Assembly (NCBI RefSeq): GCF_020520425.1
Contig: NC_079487.1
Coordinates: 11,703,501-11,767,500, forward strand
Length of the DNA stretch: 64,000 nucleotides
Direction: 5' to 3'
Source of the DNA: Spinacia oleracea
Taxonomy: Eukaryota; Streptophyta; Magnoliopsida; Caryophyllales; Amaranthaceae
Shown piece by piece: positions 10,532 through 21,497 of this stretch. The position numbers and the translations under genes are program-made. The number at the start of each line of letters is the position of its first letter. Within the stretch, counting starts at the first letter, position 1. The notes beneath the pieces are model-generated. The model saw only the letters and a program-made list of their open reading frames with translations. It was not told the DNA's origin and made no database searches.

Positions 10532-11887
10532 TTATTTTCCCTTGTCGCTCAACAGTTCCTTTAGATGCCCCCGTTTCAGGAGGTATGCGACTTCCTTTCT
10601 GAGGGAGATGCACTCCTCGGTTGTGTGTCCGTTGTCGCGGTGGAAGTCGCACCATTTGCTCATGTCCTTCATGGAGTCCGGTCTGTCGTTCTTCCGGGGC
10701 CATCTGACTGTTCCACCTACATTTTGAAGGGCGTTCATCACACCTCCAATGTCGACGTTGAAGCCGTAGTCGGAGATGTTAGGGTGTTCGACCCGCTCGT
10801 TCCTGTAAACATTGTTAGTATCATAATACTTATTGACACTTTGTACCTGGTTTTGCCGAACATATGGTTGGTGTCGCCAATTGTTGTTCCTTGGGGTGTA
10901 CGATCTTCTGTCGCTGCTGCCCCCTATCGATCGTTGAGATGCTGTTCGGATAACCTCGTCGTCTTCGATTCGCATCTGGGCGGTGGCCCTTGATCGCACC
11001 TCTTCGAAAGTTGCACAGGGGTATTTGGTTTTTTCCCGGTATAGCTCCGAATTGGGGATGAGGCCTCTCTTGAACGCCTCAATAGCAGTCCTGACATCAC
11101 AATTTTTTATACCAATTTTTTCACAATTAAAACGGTTAAAATAATCGCGTACCGACTCGGTTGGCCCTTGAACCAACCGATAGAGATCACTGGTTTGTTT
11201 TTCTAACTGGCGACTGCTGGCGAATTGTTGATAGAAGGCGTTGATGAGGTCGGACAAACAGGAGATGGATTTGGGAGGGACGTTCGTGAGCCATTCCAAA
11301 GCTGCTCCATCAAGGGTGCCGCCGAATGATTTGCACATAACAGGTTCCACTAGGTCGTGCGGAATCCCGATCTGCCACATGCGCTGCTTGTAGAAGTTGA
11401 CGTGCCTATAGGGGTCGGATATCCCGTCGTACAGGGTGGTCCAGGTTGGGAGCCGGAGTGTGTGCGGAACTGTCACTCTAGCGATCGCTTCGCAGAACGG
11501 CGACGCGGCATACCCGTCGGTCGGCTCGGTCTCCACTGGTGTAGGTGCCCCGGGGAACCTGGTCATCAACTTCATCAGGCGGGAATAGTGCTTTGTCATG
11601 CGTGCATCCATCTTGTTCAGGCGTTGGGTCACCGGATCGGGAGCTTCTTTGTCTTCTTCCTCACGGGTTTCCTCCTCATCGTCGGTCACATCTTCAAAGT
11701 CATCGGGCATCTCGAACGTTAGCTTTTTTGGCTTCCCACCTTTGTAGCGGGACTGGTGCTTGTTGCTCTTTACAGATTCGAGCTCTTTCTGGAGGGTTTC
11801 ATTGGATGCCCTCTCTTGGGCTAGCTCGGCTTGGGCTTTCTCGTAAGCCGCCTTCATCTCTGCGATCGTCATCTCTCCAGTAGTCAT
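10532..11887 (-). CDS. Gypsy (Tat-type) Gag, 451 aa
   Basis: The open frame starts at ATG 11887 (MTTGEMTIAEMK), close behind the PBS, as expected for gag. The N-terminal ~60 residues are a charged coiled-coil-like segment, followed by an acidic stretch. The capsid-like retrotrans_gag region covers roughly residues 140-290 (ALEWLTNVPPKSISCLSDL, FNRFNCEKIG). The C-terminal CX2HX3GHX4C knuckle is WCDFHRDNGHTTEEC. It packages element RNA in the cytoplasm in related families. The frame is unbroken, but the element cannot be complete because Copia-A interrupts it. Confidence 0.88.
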   Translation of the reverse strand: MTTGEMTIAEMKAAYEKAQAELAQERASNETLQKELESVKSNKHQSRYKGGKPKKLTFEMPDDFEDVTDDEEETREEEDKEAPDPVTQRLNKMDARMTKHYSRLMKLMTRFPGAPTPVETEPTDGYAASPFCEAIARVTVPHTLRLPTWTTLYDGISDPYRHVNFYKQRMWQIGIPHDLVEPVMCKSFGGTLDGAALEWLTNVPPKSISCLSDLINAFYQQFASSRQLEKQTSDLYRLVQGPTESVRDYFNRFNCEKIGIKNCDVRTAIEAFKRGLIPNSELYREKTKYPCATFEEVRSRATAQMRIEDDEVIRTASQRSIGGSSDRRSYTPRNNNWRHQPYVRQNQVQSVNKYYDTNNVYRNERVEHPNISDYGFNVDIGGVMNALQNVGGTVRWPRKNDRPDSMKDMSKWCDFHRDNGHTTEECISLRKEVAYLLKRGHLKELLSDKGK

Positions 11888-11922
11888 GGTGAAAGGGGTG
11901 CTTTTGTGTAAAACCTAGTTAA

Positions 11923-11945
11923 TGTCCCCACAGACGCCGCTAAAC
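11923..11945 (-). promoter_or_regulatory. Gypsy primer binding site (probable)
   Basis: On the minus strand GCGGCGTCTGTGGGGACA follows the proposed LTR end within a few bases. It resembles the GGCGCCGTCTGTGGGGA-type PBS common in Tat elements, with changes in the first bases. The match to a specific tRNA was not checked. Confidence 0.55.
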
Positions 11946-12630
11946 TGTTTATGCCAAAATTCGTATGGGGGCGACTTTCGGCTAGGGTCGACACTAACTA
12001 AGCAAAGAATCAACGACACAAATAAAGAGACACGACACAGAGGAGTGTTGACGCGGAAAACCCAGGAATAAGGTAAAAAACCGCGGATAGCTATGAGGCT
12101 ATCAATCCACTAAGTATCTTATATGATTGTTTATGCTTTTCTTTCTGAGAATCGATATCCAAAATCTCAAGTACAATAATGAATACTGAAACAGTTTATA
12201 GCTTAAGAGTTTTTGTGCTTGAGTCAACGTGCTTTGCTTATCATTATCTTCGTCCTTTTATAGGATATTCTCAACGGTCTAATCGGTTGAGAAAATCCCA
12301 CAAAGATAGGAGTATCTTTGTCACACGTCTCTTCAGCCTTCAACTGCTTCCGCGCTTCTCGCGTGTGTCTTGGACTCGTTCTTGCTAGCTTGACGGCGCT
12401 GCCTATCATGGGCTTTAGGTCAACTTATCTTCATCAACCCGTTTCTCGAGGACGTGTCTCAGTTGCCTGTACTTTGTCGCCTGTCCTTCGTCGGTTATAC
12501 CTCGTCGTACGATGCTACGTCGGACGTATCTCCCTGGAGCTGTGTTTACCTGCGACACGACAGGACCTGGCTGACACGACATGATCAAACGTTAGAACGG
12601 TTATGTCGTTAGTCCAAAAGTGGGATAACA
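11946..12630 (-). repeat. Gypsy 5' LTR (about 685 bp, boundaries proposed)
   Basis: On the minus strand it would run from TGTTATCCC (12630) to ATAAACA (11946), ending just before the PBS. A TATA box (CCTATAAAAGG on the minus strand, 12254-12264) lies inside, in the right orientation for minus-strand transcription into gag. The right boundary rests only on the TG...CA ends with short inverted termini, because no second LTR is in the window. Confidence 0.6.
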
Positions 12631-13239
12631 GTAATGTTGTCTGAATCTGTTATACTAAATTCATGACAATGCAGCATAAACAGGTATTTAGGTTACTGGT
12701 TTAATTGTTCAATATATTTGGCTATTTTGGTGTTCTAGTAAGATAGAGAGCTCTACTTTTAGAGCTGAATGGGTGCACATTTTGGACAGCCATTGTGTAC
12801 TACAACTCGGAATGTACTGAACTAGCTTTGTGGTCCTCTGTACTAGGTCGGACATATGCCAAATTTTTGTCTATAGCTTACTGTAACGATCTTGCTAATT
12901 CTGGTCTGACATATTGGTTTTTTTTTTGGCAATATAAGCATATCCGGGATATTTTGACTTAGATATGTATATACTGATGCTGAAGTAATCAGTTGTTTTA
13001 CCAAGTATTAAAGTAAATCTTAATAGGATGTATATATCCTTGAGTAACAAATATAATTGGTAATGTCGATAACTCGATACATATTGCATATTTGCATACT
13101 CTTGACTGTTATGAATTTTGCGTCCCTAACTAAGCCCATGTCGTTGCTTATTAGGAACTCCCTTGTCTGACAAACATAGATTAGTGAAGGAGTTAAGTTC
13201 ATTTGTTGATTGGCTTAATTATGATTAGAGTCCTTGTAT
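12631..13239. other. Unassigned AT-rich sequence
   Basis: I see no gene, tRNA or transposon end here; only short ORFs without recognisable motifs. It may be a degraded intron or intergenic DNA flanking the Gypsy insertion. Confidence 0.5.
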
Positions 13240-13718
13240 AGTTCTTTTTTAGTACTCTATGCCATGAATTTAAACACTGCTTAGGTTGCTACCAGAGTCA
13301 AGTATGTTTGCAGGCTTACACTATCAGCTCTACTGATACTAGCAAAGTCAAGTATGTCTGCAAACAGTTCCCCCCAAAATTAAGAAATACAAGGAAGCTA
13401 TCAACAAATTTCAAACTTTTGCAATGACAAGTTGACCTCGATCTATATACTCACAGCCTTTTAATTGAAAGTAATTTATGGACCCTGGTCTTAGTTTTTA
13501 ATTTAGATGCAGAACATAGTTCTTTTGTAGTACTCTATTCCATGAACTTAAACACTGCTTAGGTTGCTACCAGAGTCAATTATGTTTGCAGGCTTACAAT
13601 ATCAGCAAATTTCAAACTTTTGTAAAGACAAGTTGACCTCGATCTATATACTCACAGCCTTTTAATTGAAAGTAATTTATGGACCTTGGTCTTAGTTTTT
13701 AATTTAGATGCAGAACAT
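13240..13718 (+). repeat. Local tandem duplication, two copies
   Basis: Copy 1 is 13240-13517 (278 bp) and copy 2 is 13518-13718 (201 bp). Both begin AGTTCTTTT.TAGTACTCTAT and end TTTAGATGCAGAACAT. Copy 2 lacks about 77 bases in the middle, between an ATCAGC and an ATCAACAAATTT context, and otherwise differs at a handful of positions. Confidence 0.9.
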
Positions 13719-14780
13719 AATCTACATTATTATGGGATATTAAATTAAATCCCAAATAGGAAAGGAGTTTAATAAGCAGTATATCTTCACAAGATAACAA
13801 AATCTTATGCAAAGTATTAAAGGAAATTATAACCAATGTATGTAAAATCCTTGAATAAGGTAGAGAACAATACTAATCACTATGAGTAATGACAAATACT
13901 GATAACAATTCCTGAGTAAGACATGATTTTTTCATAGGATTTCCCAACATCGGATCATCTCCGAGTGAAATTTATGTGGTTGGGTTTATTGTCGATGAGT
14001 TTGCATCAGAAAACTTCTTCTAGCAAACTTTGAACAAATAAAAAAAAGGAAATAAGAGTCTTCCTGATTTTCTATATCTTTAGCTCTTTTGTTTTTTCTA
14101 CCACCTTAGGTGCCAGAGTAGTGGAGTAGAACTTGAGCTTGATATTCCTCTTAATTTCCTATTTACTTAGAATGTGTAGTTTTGTTGAATTGTCTCAATG
14201 TCAAGATTCTTGAGCTTGACAAACGATTTCACTATTTCACATGCCCTTTTAGTATGTGAATTTCTCTCAACCTGGTAGTAGTAACACCTTGATAATACGG
14301 TGTAATTACCATGCCCCTCATATTTGATTTCCCCAGCGGAAATAACCCTATGGAAAGCAGTGTGAGGGGCGCAACTAGCTTCTCACTTCTCATCTAGCTC
14401 AATTAGTCAATTATTGAGTTGAATTCAACACTTTTTGAAGCCGCAAATGCAACTGCTCTTGGTACTTGTTACATTTTGTTTTGCCTATATTATTCTACCT
14501 ATTTTCTTTACATTGTGTACTTGTTACATTTATTTTTACTTATTATATTGCATTTTTCTTTGAAGGTCGTCCAACGTGATAAAGGTGCAACGAAAGAATA
14601 AAGCAACCTGGGACACTTGTGCTTCATATTAGCTACTACAAACAATCGTCTAGATCCTAGTTGGTTATTCTAGGCTTTAGTTTCTTTTACTATGAATTTT
14701 AGTTTTTCTAGGCTTTAGTTTCTTTTACTATTGATTTTAGTTTTATAGGCTTTAGTTTCATTTATCTACTATGAACCATC

Positions 14781-14783
<3 letters not shown>
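13719..14783. other. Unassigned AT-rich sequence with a short internal repeat
   Basis: No coding region recognised. At about 14665-14755 a phrase of the form CTAGGCTTTAGTTTCTTTTA occurs in two to three adjacent, slightly diverged copies. No other structure seen. Confidence 0.45.

Positions 14784-14839
<56 letters not shown>
14784..14839. repeat. (AT)n microsatellite, about 28 units
   Basis: Uninterrupted TA dinucleotides. The length is likely variable between individuals. Confidence 0.95.
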
Positions 14840-14840
<1 letters not shown>

Positions 14841-15484
14841 CCAGATCCTAGTTAATTAGTAACATGATCGAATGTAATATGGATTTTTACTACTTATTGG
14901 TGATTAATAAAATATTATTATTTGCAAAAAAAAAATGTTGATCGTTTGAAGATGAATTGTGTATGTATATCGAAATTCACGTTTCATCAATTTTGTTGCT
15001 TTAATTTGAATTAATAATACATAGATGAATGAATCCTAACACTTTAAAACATGCAAACTTCAATTTACTATTGCAGCAATAGTGTGATGCCGATTTTACC
15101 CTCACACATATCTCTTTACTACTCATTTGCCCTTCTATCCAGATCGCGCCACCTGCACTCATCAGTCATCATTCACCGTTACTATTGCGCACTTCTCCCT
15201 CTGCAGTCTTCACTGCTTCCCTTCCTCTCCTTTTTTTTAGGGTTTTTTCTTTCGTCGTCGCCCTTTCGCTGCCTCCATTTCTGAATTTTTGAATCTTATC
15301 GCTATCAATCCGTCTCTTTCTCCTTGGTATGATTCTCCTTCTCTGGATTTTTTGAATTAGGGTTTTTTTGTTGCTTTTAATTGTTGATTTTGTTGAGTGA
15401 CGGCTGGTTTAATTGAATTGGAGTATTGATTTGGTGTTTTTGTTTCCTTTATTTTTCTTGATTTCTGGGTATTAGTTTGGGGAT
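14841..15484 (+). other. Upstream region of the kinesin-like relic
   Basis: 15040-15330 is pyrimidine-rich with the TTAGGG-type phrase common in plant 5' UTRs. It is followed by a GT-rich stretch resembling a 5' UTR intron (possible donor at CTTG|GTATGA near 15326). It probably is the old promoter and leader of the broken gene downstream. I found no TATA box that I would defend. Confidence 0.35.
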
Positions 15485-16355
15485 ATGGCTACAAAAGCGC
15501 CACCAATCACAGGTTTACGCCTGGATGCTTCCGCGCCATCTACAACAAACGGCGCTTCTCATAGGCTTTATGTTGTTAGAGTTTGTATGAGGTCTTCTTT
15601 CTTTTGCAACAATGGTAACTTACCCACCTTTAATTTTGTCTTTAATTTGGTTTTTATGCATATTTTGGGAACATTGGTAATCACCCACCTTCAATCTTCT
15701 ATGTAATTGTTGTTTAATTTGATTTTTGTTCTACTTTTAGCTCATAGATATGATAGGGGACTGCCTCTTTTATCTTGTAGTTGTTGATTTTTAAATGCCG
15801 GTTATAATTGGTAATTTGAGTTTGGGTTTAATTAATGTGGTGGGGCAGTTTAGTATAATGGTTGCTACTTTGATGAATTCAGTTATTGGGTTGTAATGTT
15901 TGATTAGGTTTCAGTGGAGAATTTGATGAATTGAGTTGTTGTTTTTTTAATCATATTTCTATTGAATTAATGCTTGTTTTGTTAGTGTATGCTTCAAATT
16001 AGATACATAATGCATTGCTTACAGTTGGAGCATTGAGATTGAGTGGAGTTCGGTCGATGTAGTGATTGTATTGGTAACGGCAGACAAGGTGTTTGGGCCG
16101 AATGCGTCAACGGAGGAGGTTTACAATATTGCTGCTCGGCCTATTGTTAAAATTTCAGTGGATGGTGTTATGGTATGAATTGTATTATTCTTGATTAGAA
16201 CGAGATTTGTTCAATGAAATGGATTTATAGTTTTTATTTTATGTTTGAGCTTTTAAAATGTCTCAATTGAATGTTAGCGATATTGAAATGCAATGTTGAT
16301 CATGCAGGAACCGTGTTTGCTAATGGTGTCACCAGTAGTCGAAAAACACACACAT
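15485..16355 (+). pseudogene. Kinesin motor-domain N-terminal fragment, broken
   Basis: Three exon-like blocks keep their introns: 15485-~15590 (MATKAPPITGLRLDASAP..., identity unclear), 16025-16172 and 16308-16355. The second encodes VFGPNASTEEVYNIAARPIV and the third VFANGVTSSRKTHT, together the kinesin motor segment around the P-loop. Wording is closest to plant KIN-7 type motors. Lesions: the P-loop GVTSSGKT is GVTSSRKT (the essential Gly is Arg), one base appears lost at the exon 2/3 junction so the frame shifts, and no later motor exons follow. Retained introns mean a DNA-level copy, not a retrogene. It could be a transposon-captured piece or a decayed gene. Confidence 0.72.
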
Positions 16356-18215
16356 GTAAGTGCTTAAGTAGCAGCCTTTGATTGCCTACATTTTGTGTTT
16401 AATTAGATATTTATTCCTGGTTCATGTATTTAATTACCTTAGATTGTCTGTAATCCGTAAGGAAAATTGAGATTGATGAATGAACCAATCTGTGACAAAT
16501 AACAACATCTCTGCATATGTTACTCATTAGGCGAGAAAGTTAGGGATAATCAGACAACTGCGACTTGCCTATCTAAAGATATGATTAAACGACTTAGATA
16601 AGAATTGGTTTGTTTTCAGTTGCTTTTCTAAACTCAATATTGCGGCTTTGGTTTGAATGAATGGGCTACGTCATTTGGTTTAGTTCATTGACCCGATTAG
16701 AATTCCACCAATCTTGTTCTTTTTCCACCATTGTGTAAAGAACCAGCTGACCACAACAGATAAATAAGATAGAAACAACAAATACGAGAAGAACATGAAG
16801 ATTTTGATAGATGAATACTCAAGAACAGATTACAGAAGTAGTAACTTGAGGCTACAAATCTCCAAGTCTGTAGCTTTAGGCTACAAATCTCTATTCCTAA
16901 CACCAAAATTCCATGCTTTCTCTCTCCTTGTGCTTCACTATTTATCCTCTAGCCTTGCTGCAAGTACAACCCTTTAATTACTCTGTTGTCTTGTTGTCTT
17001 CTTTTGTTCTGTTGTAGTGGTAACGACTCCAACCTCTTATTCTTGCTCTCTGATTGCCTCTGCTGTCCTTTCTGTTTAGGTGGGTTCATTACACACTGAA
17101 ATCTATATTCCCATTGATAGAATGAGTGGAGCTGCTAGCCTATAATAAGATGTCAACATTTAATAGGATGTCAACATTTTGTATGCTGTGTTGCTTAGTT
17201 TGCTTTGGTGTGAGGTAAACAAACTCTATTTAGGATGGTGGTTTTGTCCCTTTATAGATTTATCTGGATGATAATGTTAACTATCCCCTGATGTTGGATG
17301 TTATGACATATGGTGGTTTCTTGAAAATGATCTTGTTAATTTTTGGATACAAAATTTTGTTAATTTTCAGATACAAAATTCTTATTAATTCTCAGATACA
17401 ATCACATAGTACATAATCATGTCGAAATAGGCAATGCCAACTAGCTTAGTTGTCTATATTATTTCCCTTTGTGGCTCCATATACAATAAATATGGAGCTT
17501 CAACATACCCCGTACTTCCGTAGTACAATGTTGTGGTATTTGCATTTCATTTCATTTGCTTGGTAGGATGTGAACACATTGTTATTCAAACACTTTATTG
17601 TTTTTTGTGGTATATAGACTGCTCTACATGTTGGGAGTTACATATTAACAATGATGAGCACGAGTGTTGTTTTACTAGCTGTAGTTCAATTGTCGGGTTA
17701 GCACCTCATTTATGTACAATACATATATCCCCATTCTTAATTTAGGAATGTCATAGGCTGATTCCATAACATCTTCATGAAGTAAAGGTTGTGAGATGAA
17801 TGACTTGATCTGGTATAGTTGTCTTGGTGGGGTCATAATTGGGAATATGGTAGGGGCAAACATGGTTATGGATGAACATAGCTAAGATGGTCCAAGGAAT
17901 ATTGTAATAACTGGGAGGTACTATGCCTGATGCTGATAGTTATTTCCTCTTTATGCTTGACATGTAATTCTCAATTTCTCACGAGAGTCATGAAGATCGG
18001 TGATTATCTTTCTTTCTGCTTGATGTGAGAGTAATATGGAACAGTATACTTCTTGGATATGAGAGCCTTTTTTTTTCGTTGCAAGATTGGTCGACTTTGA
18101 GCTATGTAAAAGTTATTCAATTTTGTCAAGAGTACATTTTATATTTGCTAAAATCATTCAATAATTGTCTTGTTTTTGTAAAGAGAAGATACAAGGAATA
18201 TCCTATGATCTTGTG
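16356..18215. other. Unassigned sequence after the kinesin relic
   Basis: No further motor exons recognised. GGCTACAAATCTC occurs twice near 16850-16890 and GATGTCAACATTTAATAG-like words twice near 17145-17180. ORFs are short and without motifs. Confidence 0.45.

Positions 18216-18291
<76 letters not shown>
18216..18291. repeat. (TA)n microsatellite, about 38 units
   Basis: Long pure TA tract. The sequence that starts directly behind it (GGTTTAGGCTCACGTGAGAA at 18292) reads like a transposon terminus, and such ends are often found next to TA tracts. I could not identify the partner end. Confidence 0.92.
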
Positions 18292-18292
<1 letters not shown>

Positions 18293-21200
18293 TTTAGGCT
18301 CACGTGAGAAGGGGATGTTACGTGAGAAGCGTGAGGAGTATTATACACCGTTGGATTTAATAAGATCTGATGGTTACGGATCAACGCGCATCATTAATGG
18401 CTAATCGGTAAATCTAAAACAAACTGACATGAGTGAACGAGTACACCTTGACACGTGGTATATGTAATTATGTACCCACCTACCATCTAACCTCTCTTCA
18501 CTCTCCCTCCTCCACTGCTCTATATCTTCTCGACTCCTCTAAAATCATACAAACATCTTTCTTACTCAAATATTGTAGTCAATTTCCATTGATCCAAAAT
18601 TTAAGGTGAGAAGTATAGATACATTGAGTAACCATAGGAGATACATCAACATTGTATAACAGATACACCAATAGCGTATTAGAGATACATTAGTAGTGTA
18701 CTAGAAATTCAGTTCTATTTCTTTCCATAATCTCTTATATCACACAAACAACAACAATCATGATGGTTTGGGATTGTTTGTTTTACTTGTGAAAGATGAG
18801 TGGTGGGTGTGATTATTTTAACTTTGATGCTCGTTATTATTTATTTGATATGATAATCTAGAATTTTAATGTATATTAGATGATGTATCTTGTAATGTAT
18901 ATGTGATGTATTTCTAATACATTTTCGTATCTGCGTATTTAATTTGAGATTGAGGATGAAGAGTTGGAGGAGAGATCAGGGAGCGAGGCTTGGGCTAGAT
19001 CAGAGAGGATTGCTTGAGAAATGGAGGAAGAACTGCTTATGTACATGGTGGATGATAATGGAAGAGAGGGGAAGAGGGGGAAGCTTGAGGTAGGAGAGAG
19101 AGAACTAGAGTGATGCTGTGGGAAGCAGCCAAATTAGTTGAAATAATTAGGGGGTTTTGGGTTTGGTCCGTGGGTGGATAGAGATTTCATTTTATGGTTC
19201 ATCGCACGAGCTGGGATGGTTGGAATTACGGATCGTTAGATTCATTAGTTTGTGTCTGTGTGTGTATATATTTCTTATCAATTTCCTGCATGCTTTCATT
19301 TCTTTAAATAACTTACGAGGTAACGACAAGGAAGAGAATGTTTGCACGCTGATATCATTATATAAGCATGAGCTACATGACAATGTTACATTGTCTTAAA
19401 GGATATATTTAAAGGATGTAGTAACTGGTAAGTGGGTGTCCGAGAAAAAGTAACCTCTATTGGTTGTTTTTTGTCTAAGTTTAAAAGGTTTAGCTGAACA
19501 AGCAACCATTGAGTCTGCATCCAAGCTAGGCTATTACAACAATCTAGATTGATTTCAAAAGAGACATCTCTTATCTGGTTAGCTACTCAACCCTGAACCC
19601 AGGGAGAGTTTCATTGTGGAAGAGTTCCTTTTAAATGACTTGGGGTCAATTAAAACAACTTAGGTGATGCAAGATTTAGTTCTCACAATCCTCAAGGACC
19701 TCAACTAATTGAATCTCTAAAAGATACGAAGTAATTGACAAACACTTCTTTTAAACATAGTTCAAAACTAATATTGTTTTTGAACTTTTCTTTGGGAAGG
19801 GAAGGGATAGAAAAATTTCTAAAAGACACGTGAAGATAGATAGAGATAAATAAGGTGAGGGTGGAGAAAGAAAGATAGATTGGGATAGAGACCCAATAAT
19901 TTGTTTAATGAAAAAACACCAACACAAGCAAGTGGGAAGACATCATTTTTTCTATTTCCTTCTACCATGGTGTCTCATATTCATATTCTTGAATTACTCT
20001 CTTAGGGATATATTGGAAATTGGATTATATCTTTGGCTATTTGTAACTGTTGCTTTCACAAGTGATAACGTAGAGGCTTAGAGTTACCTCTCAGGGTTAT
20101 AGAATGACAAAGGGCACAAAGTAGAAAAAGCTCATACCTTATCCCAATATAGGTGCTGAAAATTAATGTAGTCACTGTGTCTTTCTATTATTGCCATGCA
20201 CTGGAAACAAAATTGTTGGATATCATCCACTTTGTAAAGTTTCAATATTGACTTTTCTCGTTTCATAATCTTTCTACACCATATGATCTTGAATTCTCTT
20301 TTGGGTTGGCAGCAAATTTTATTGGATATCAAATGCTTGTGCGAGCTTCTTCTGTAGTTTTCTTCTTTTGAATGTAAAAGTTACCTACTAATGGTCAAAT
20401 TAGTTTGGCCAATACAAATGGCAGTATTTTGTTGGGTTATGTCATCTGTTTTCTTCTAATTTTGTTCTTCTGATTGTGCAACTTTTGATTTGGGAAGTTG
20501 GGGTACCTATTTGTTTTTGGGTGTAATGAATGATGTTGAGGTTTATATTGTAATTTGGTGGTACCAACTTTTTATCTGACTCTTTGAGACATGTTATCTG
20601 TTTAATTTTTTGGAATTTGGTCAATCTGTGTGTCGCACTGAAATAAGATAAGGGTAAAAGACGAAAAAAGGAAATTGTTTTGCAATCTTTATGGCTGTCT
20701 ATATACACTATAAACCAACTTGGATGTCGTAGATCTAAGAAAAACTATTATCAATATATTATTAATTTACTTTTCAAGTGAACTTCATTAAATTATCTTT
20801 AGATCAGCTTGGCCTACTTCTTTTAGAAATAAGAGTGATAGTAGTTGAGAGGGTAACCCTTGGGTGAGATAGATAGATAGACATACATAATGATTCATTA
20901 TGCTCAATAAATTTCCGTCCACTGTTGTTTTATCTGAATTATATGTTGTTCAAATGCCTTTAATTTTATATATTTTAGATGATCAAACGGAGGGAGTAAT
21001 TATTAAATAATTTGATTATCGCAGGTTGAAGAAATTTTGTTGGCTCTAGGAAGATATGAGGAGATATGATGGTATATCCTGGACATAGTGGCCGGTGGGA
21101 GGCACTCTCAAATAAATATCGCCAAAAGAGGAAAGAGTGCAGCGTTGATGAGTTAATTGGTTTAATGTTTAGAGAATAAGTGGTAGAGAAGTGTGATTGA

Positions 21201-21488
21201 GTGATTCTGGTTACAGTTACACTATACGACTATATAGACACTTGAATTTGTGTAAGCTACTTAAAGTGATTTTGGTTACAGTCGAGGGTTGCTTGAAACA
21301 AGGTTCTTGAGTCTAATGTGACTAATACCTAAGCTCGGATGTAATAAACGCCTTTTGGTAAGTAGTGCCACGGTTCTTTTTAGGGGAACATACAACAACT
21401 ATTGATTTTATGTTCCAAGGAATACCCATCGTACCTTTTGGATCCCTTATGGCTTATGTATTAGGGATATATATGTATGTAACCTAGA
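18292..21488. other. Unassigned sequence, possible degenerate transposon
   Basis: 18292-18380 has two CACGTGAGAA/TACGTGAGAA phrases. 18600-18950 has several ATACATC/GATGTATC words in both orientations. Near 20990 the phrase ACGGAGGGAGTA resembles the ends of Stowaway-type MITEs, but without a matching partner. No gene recognised in this 3.2 kb. Confidence 0.4.
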
Positions 21489-21497
21489 TTAAATAAA

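Larger units (their letters stand above)
10411..12630 (-). mobile_element. Ty3/Gypsy element, Tat-type, 5' part, cut by Copia-A
   Basis: Reading the minus strand from 12630: LTR, PBS-like site, gag and the first residues of the protease region, then Copia-A. The rest of pol should lie to the left of Copia-A, outside the window. The assignment to the Tat group rests on the gag C-terminus (WCDFHRDNGHTTEEC, then a Leu/Lys-rich segment) and on VNVISGGSDICG at the gag-protease boundary. GTAAT follows the LTR at 12631-12635; the partner TSD is not visible. Confidence 0.85.

Noticed and set aside
18025..18404. ORFs of Tyr-Ile repeats on both strands
   Set aside because: Direct translation of the (TA)n microsatellite.
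20980..21000. Stowaway-type MITE near ACGGAGGGAGTA, and a similar phrase at 28275
   Set aside because: Only single, isolated end-like words. No inverted partner or TA duplication found, so I did not call an element.
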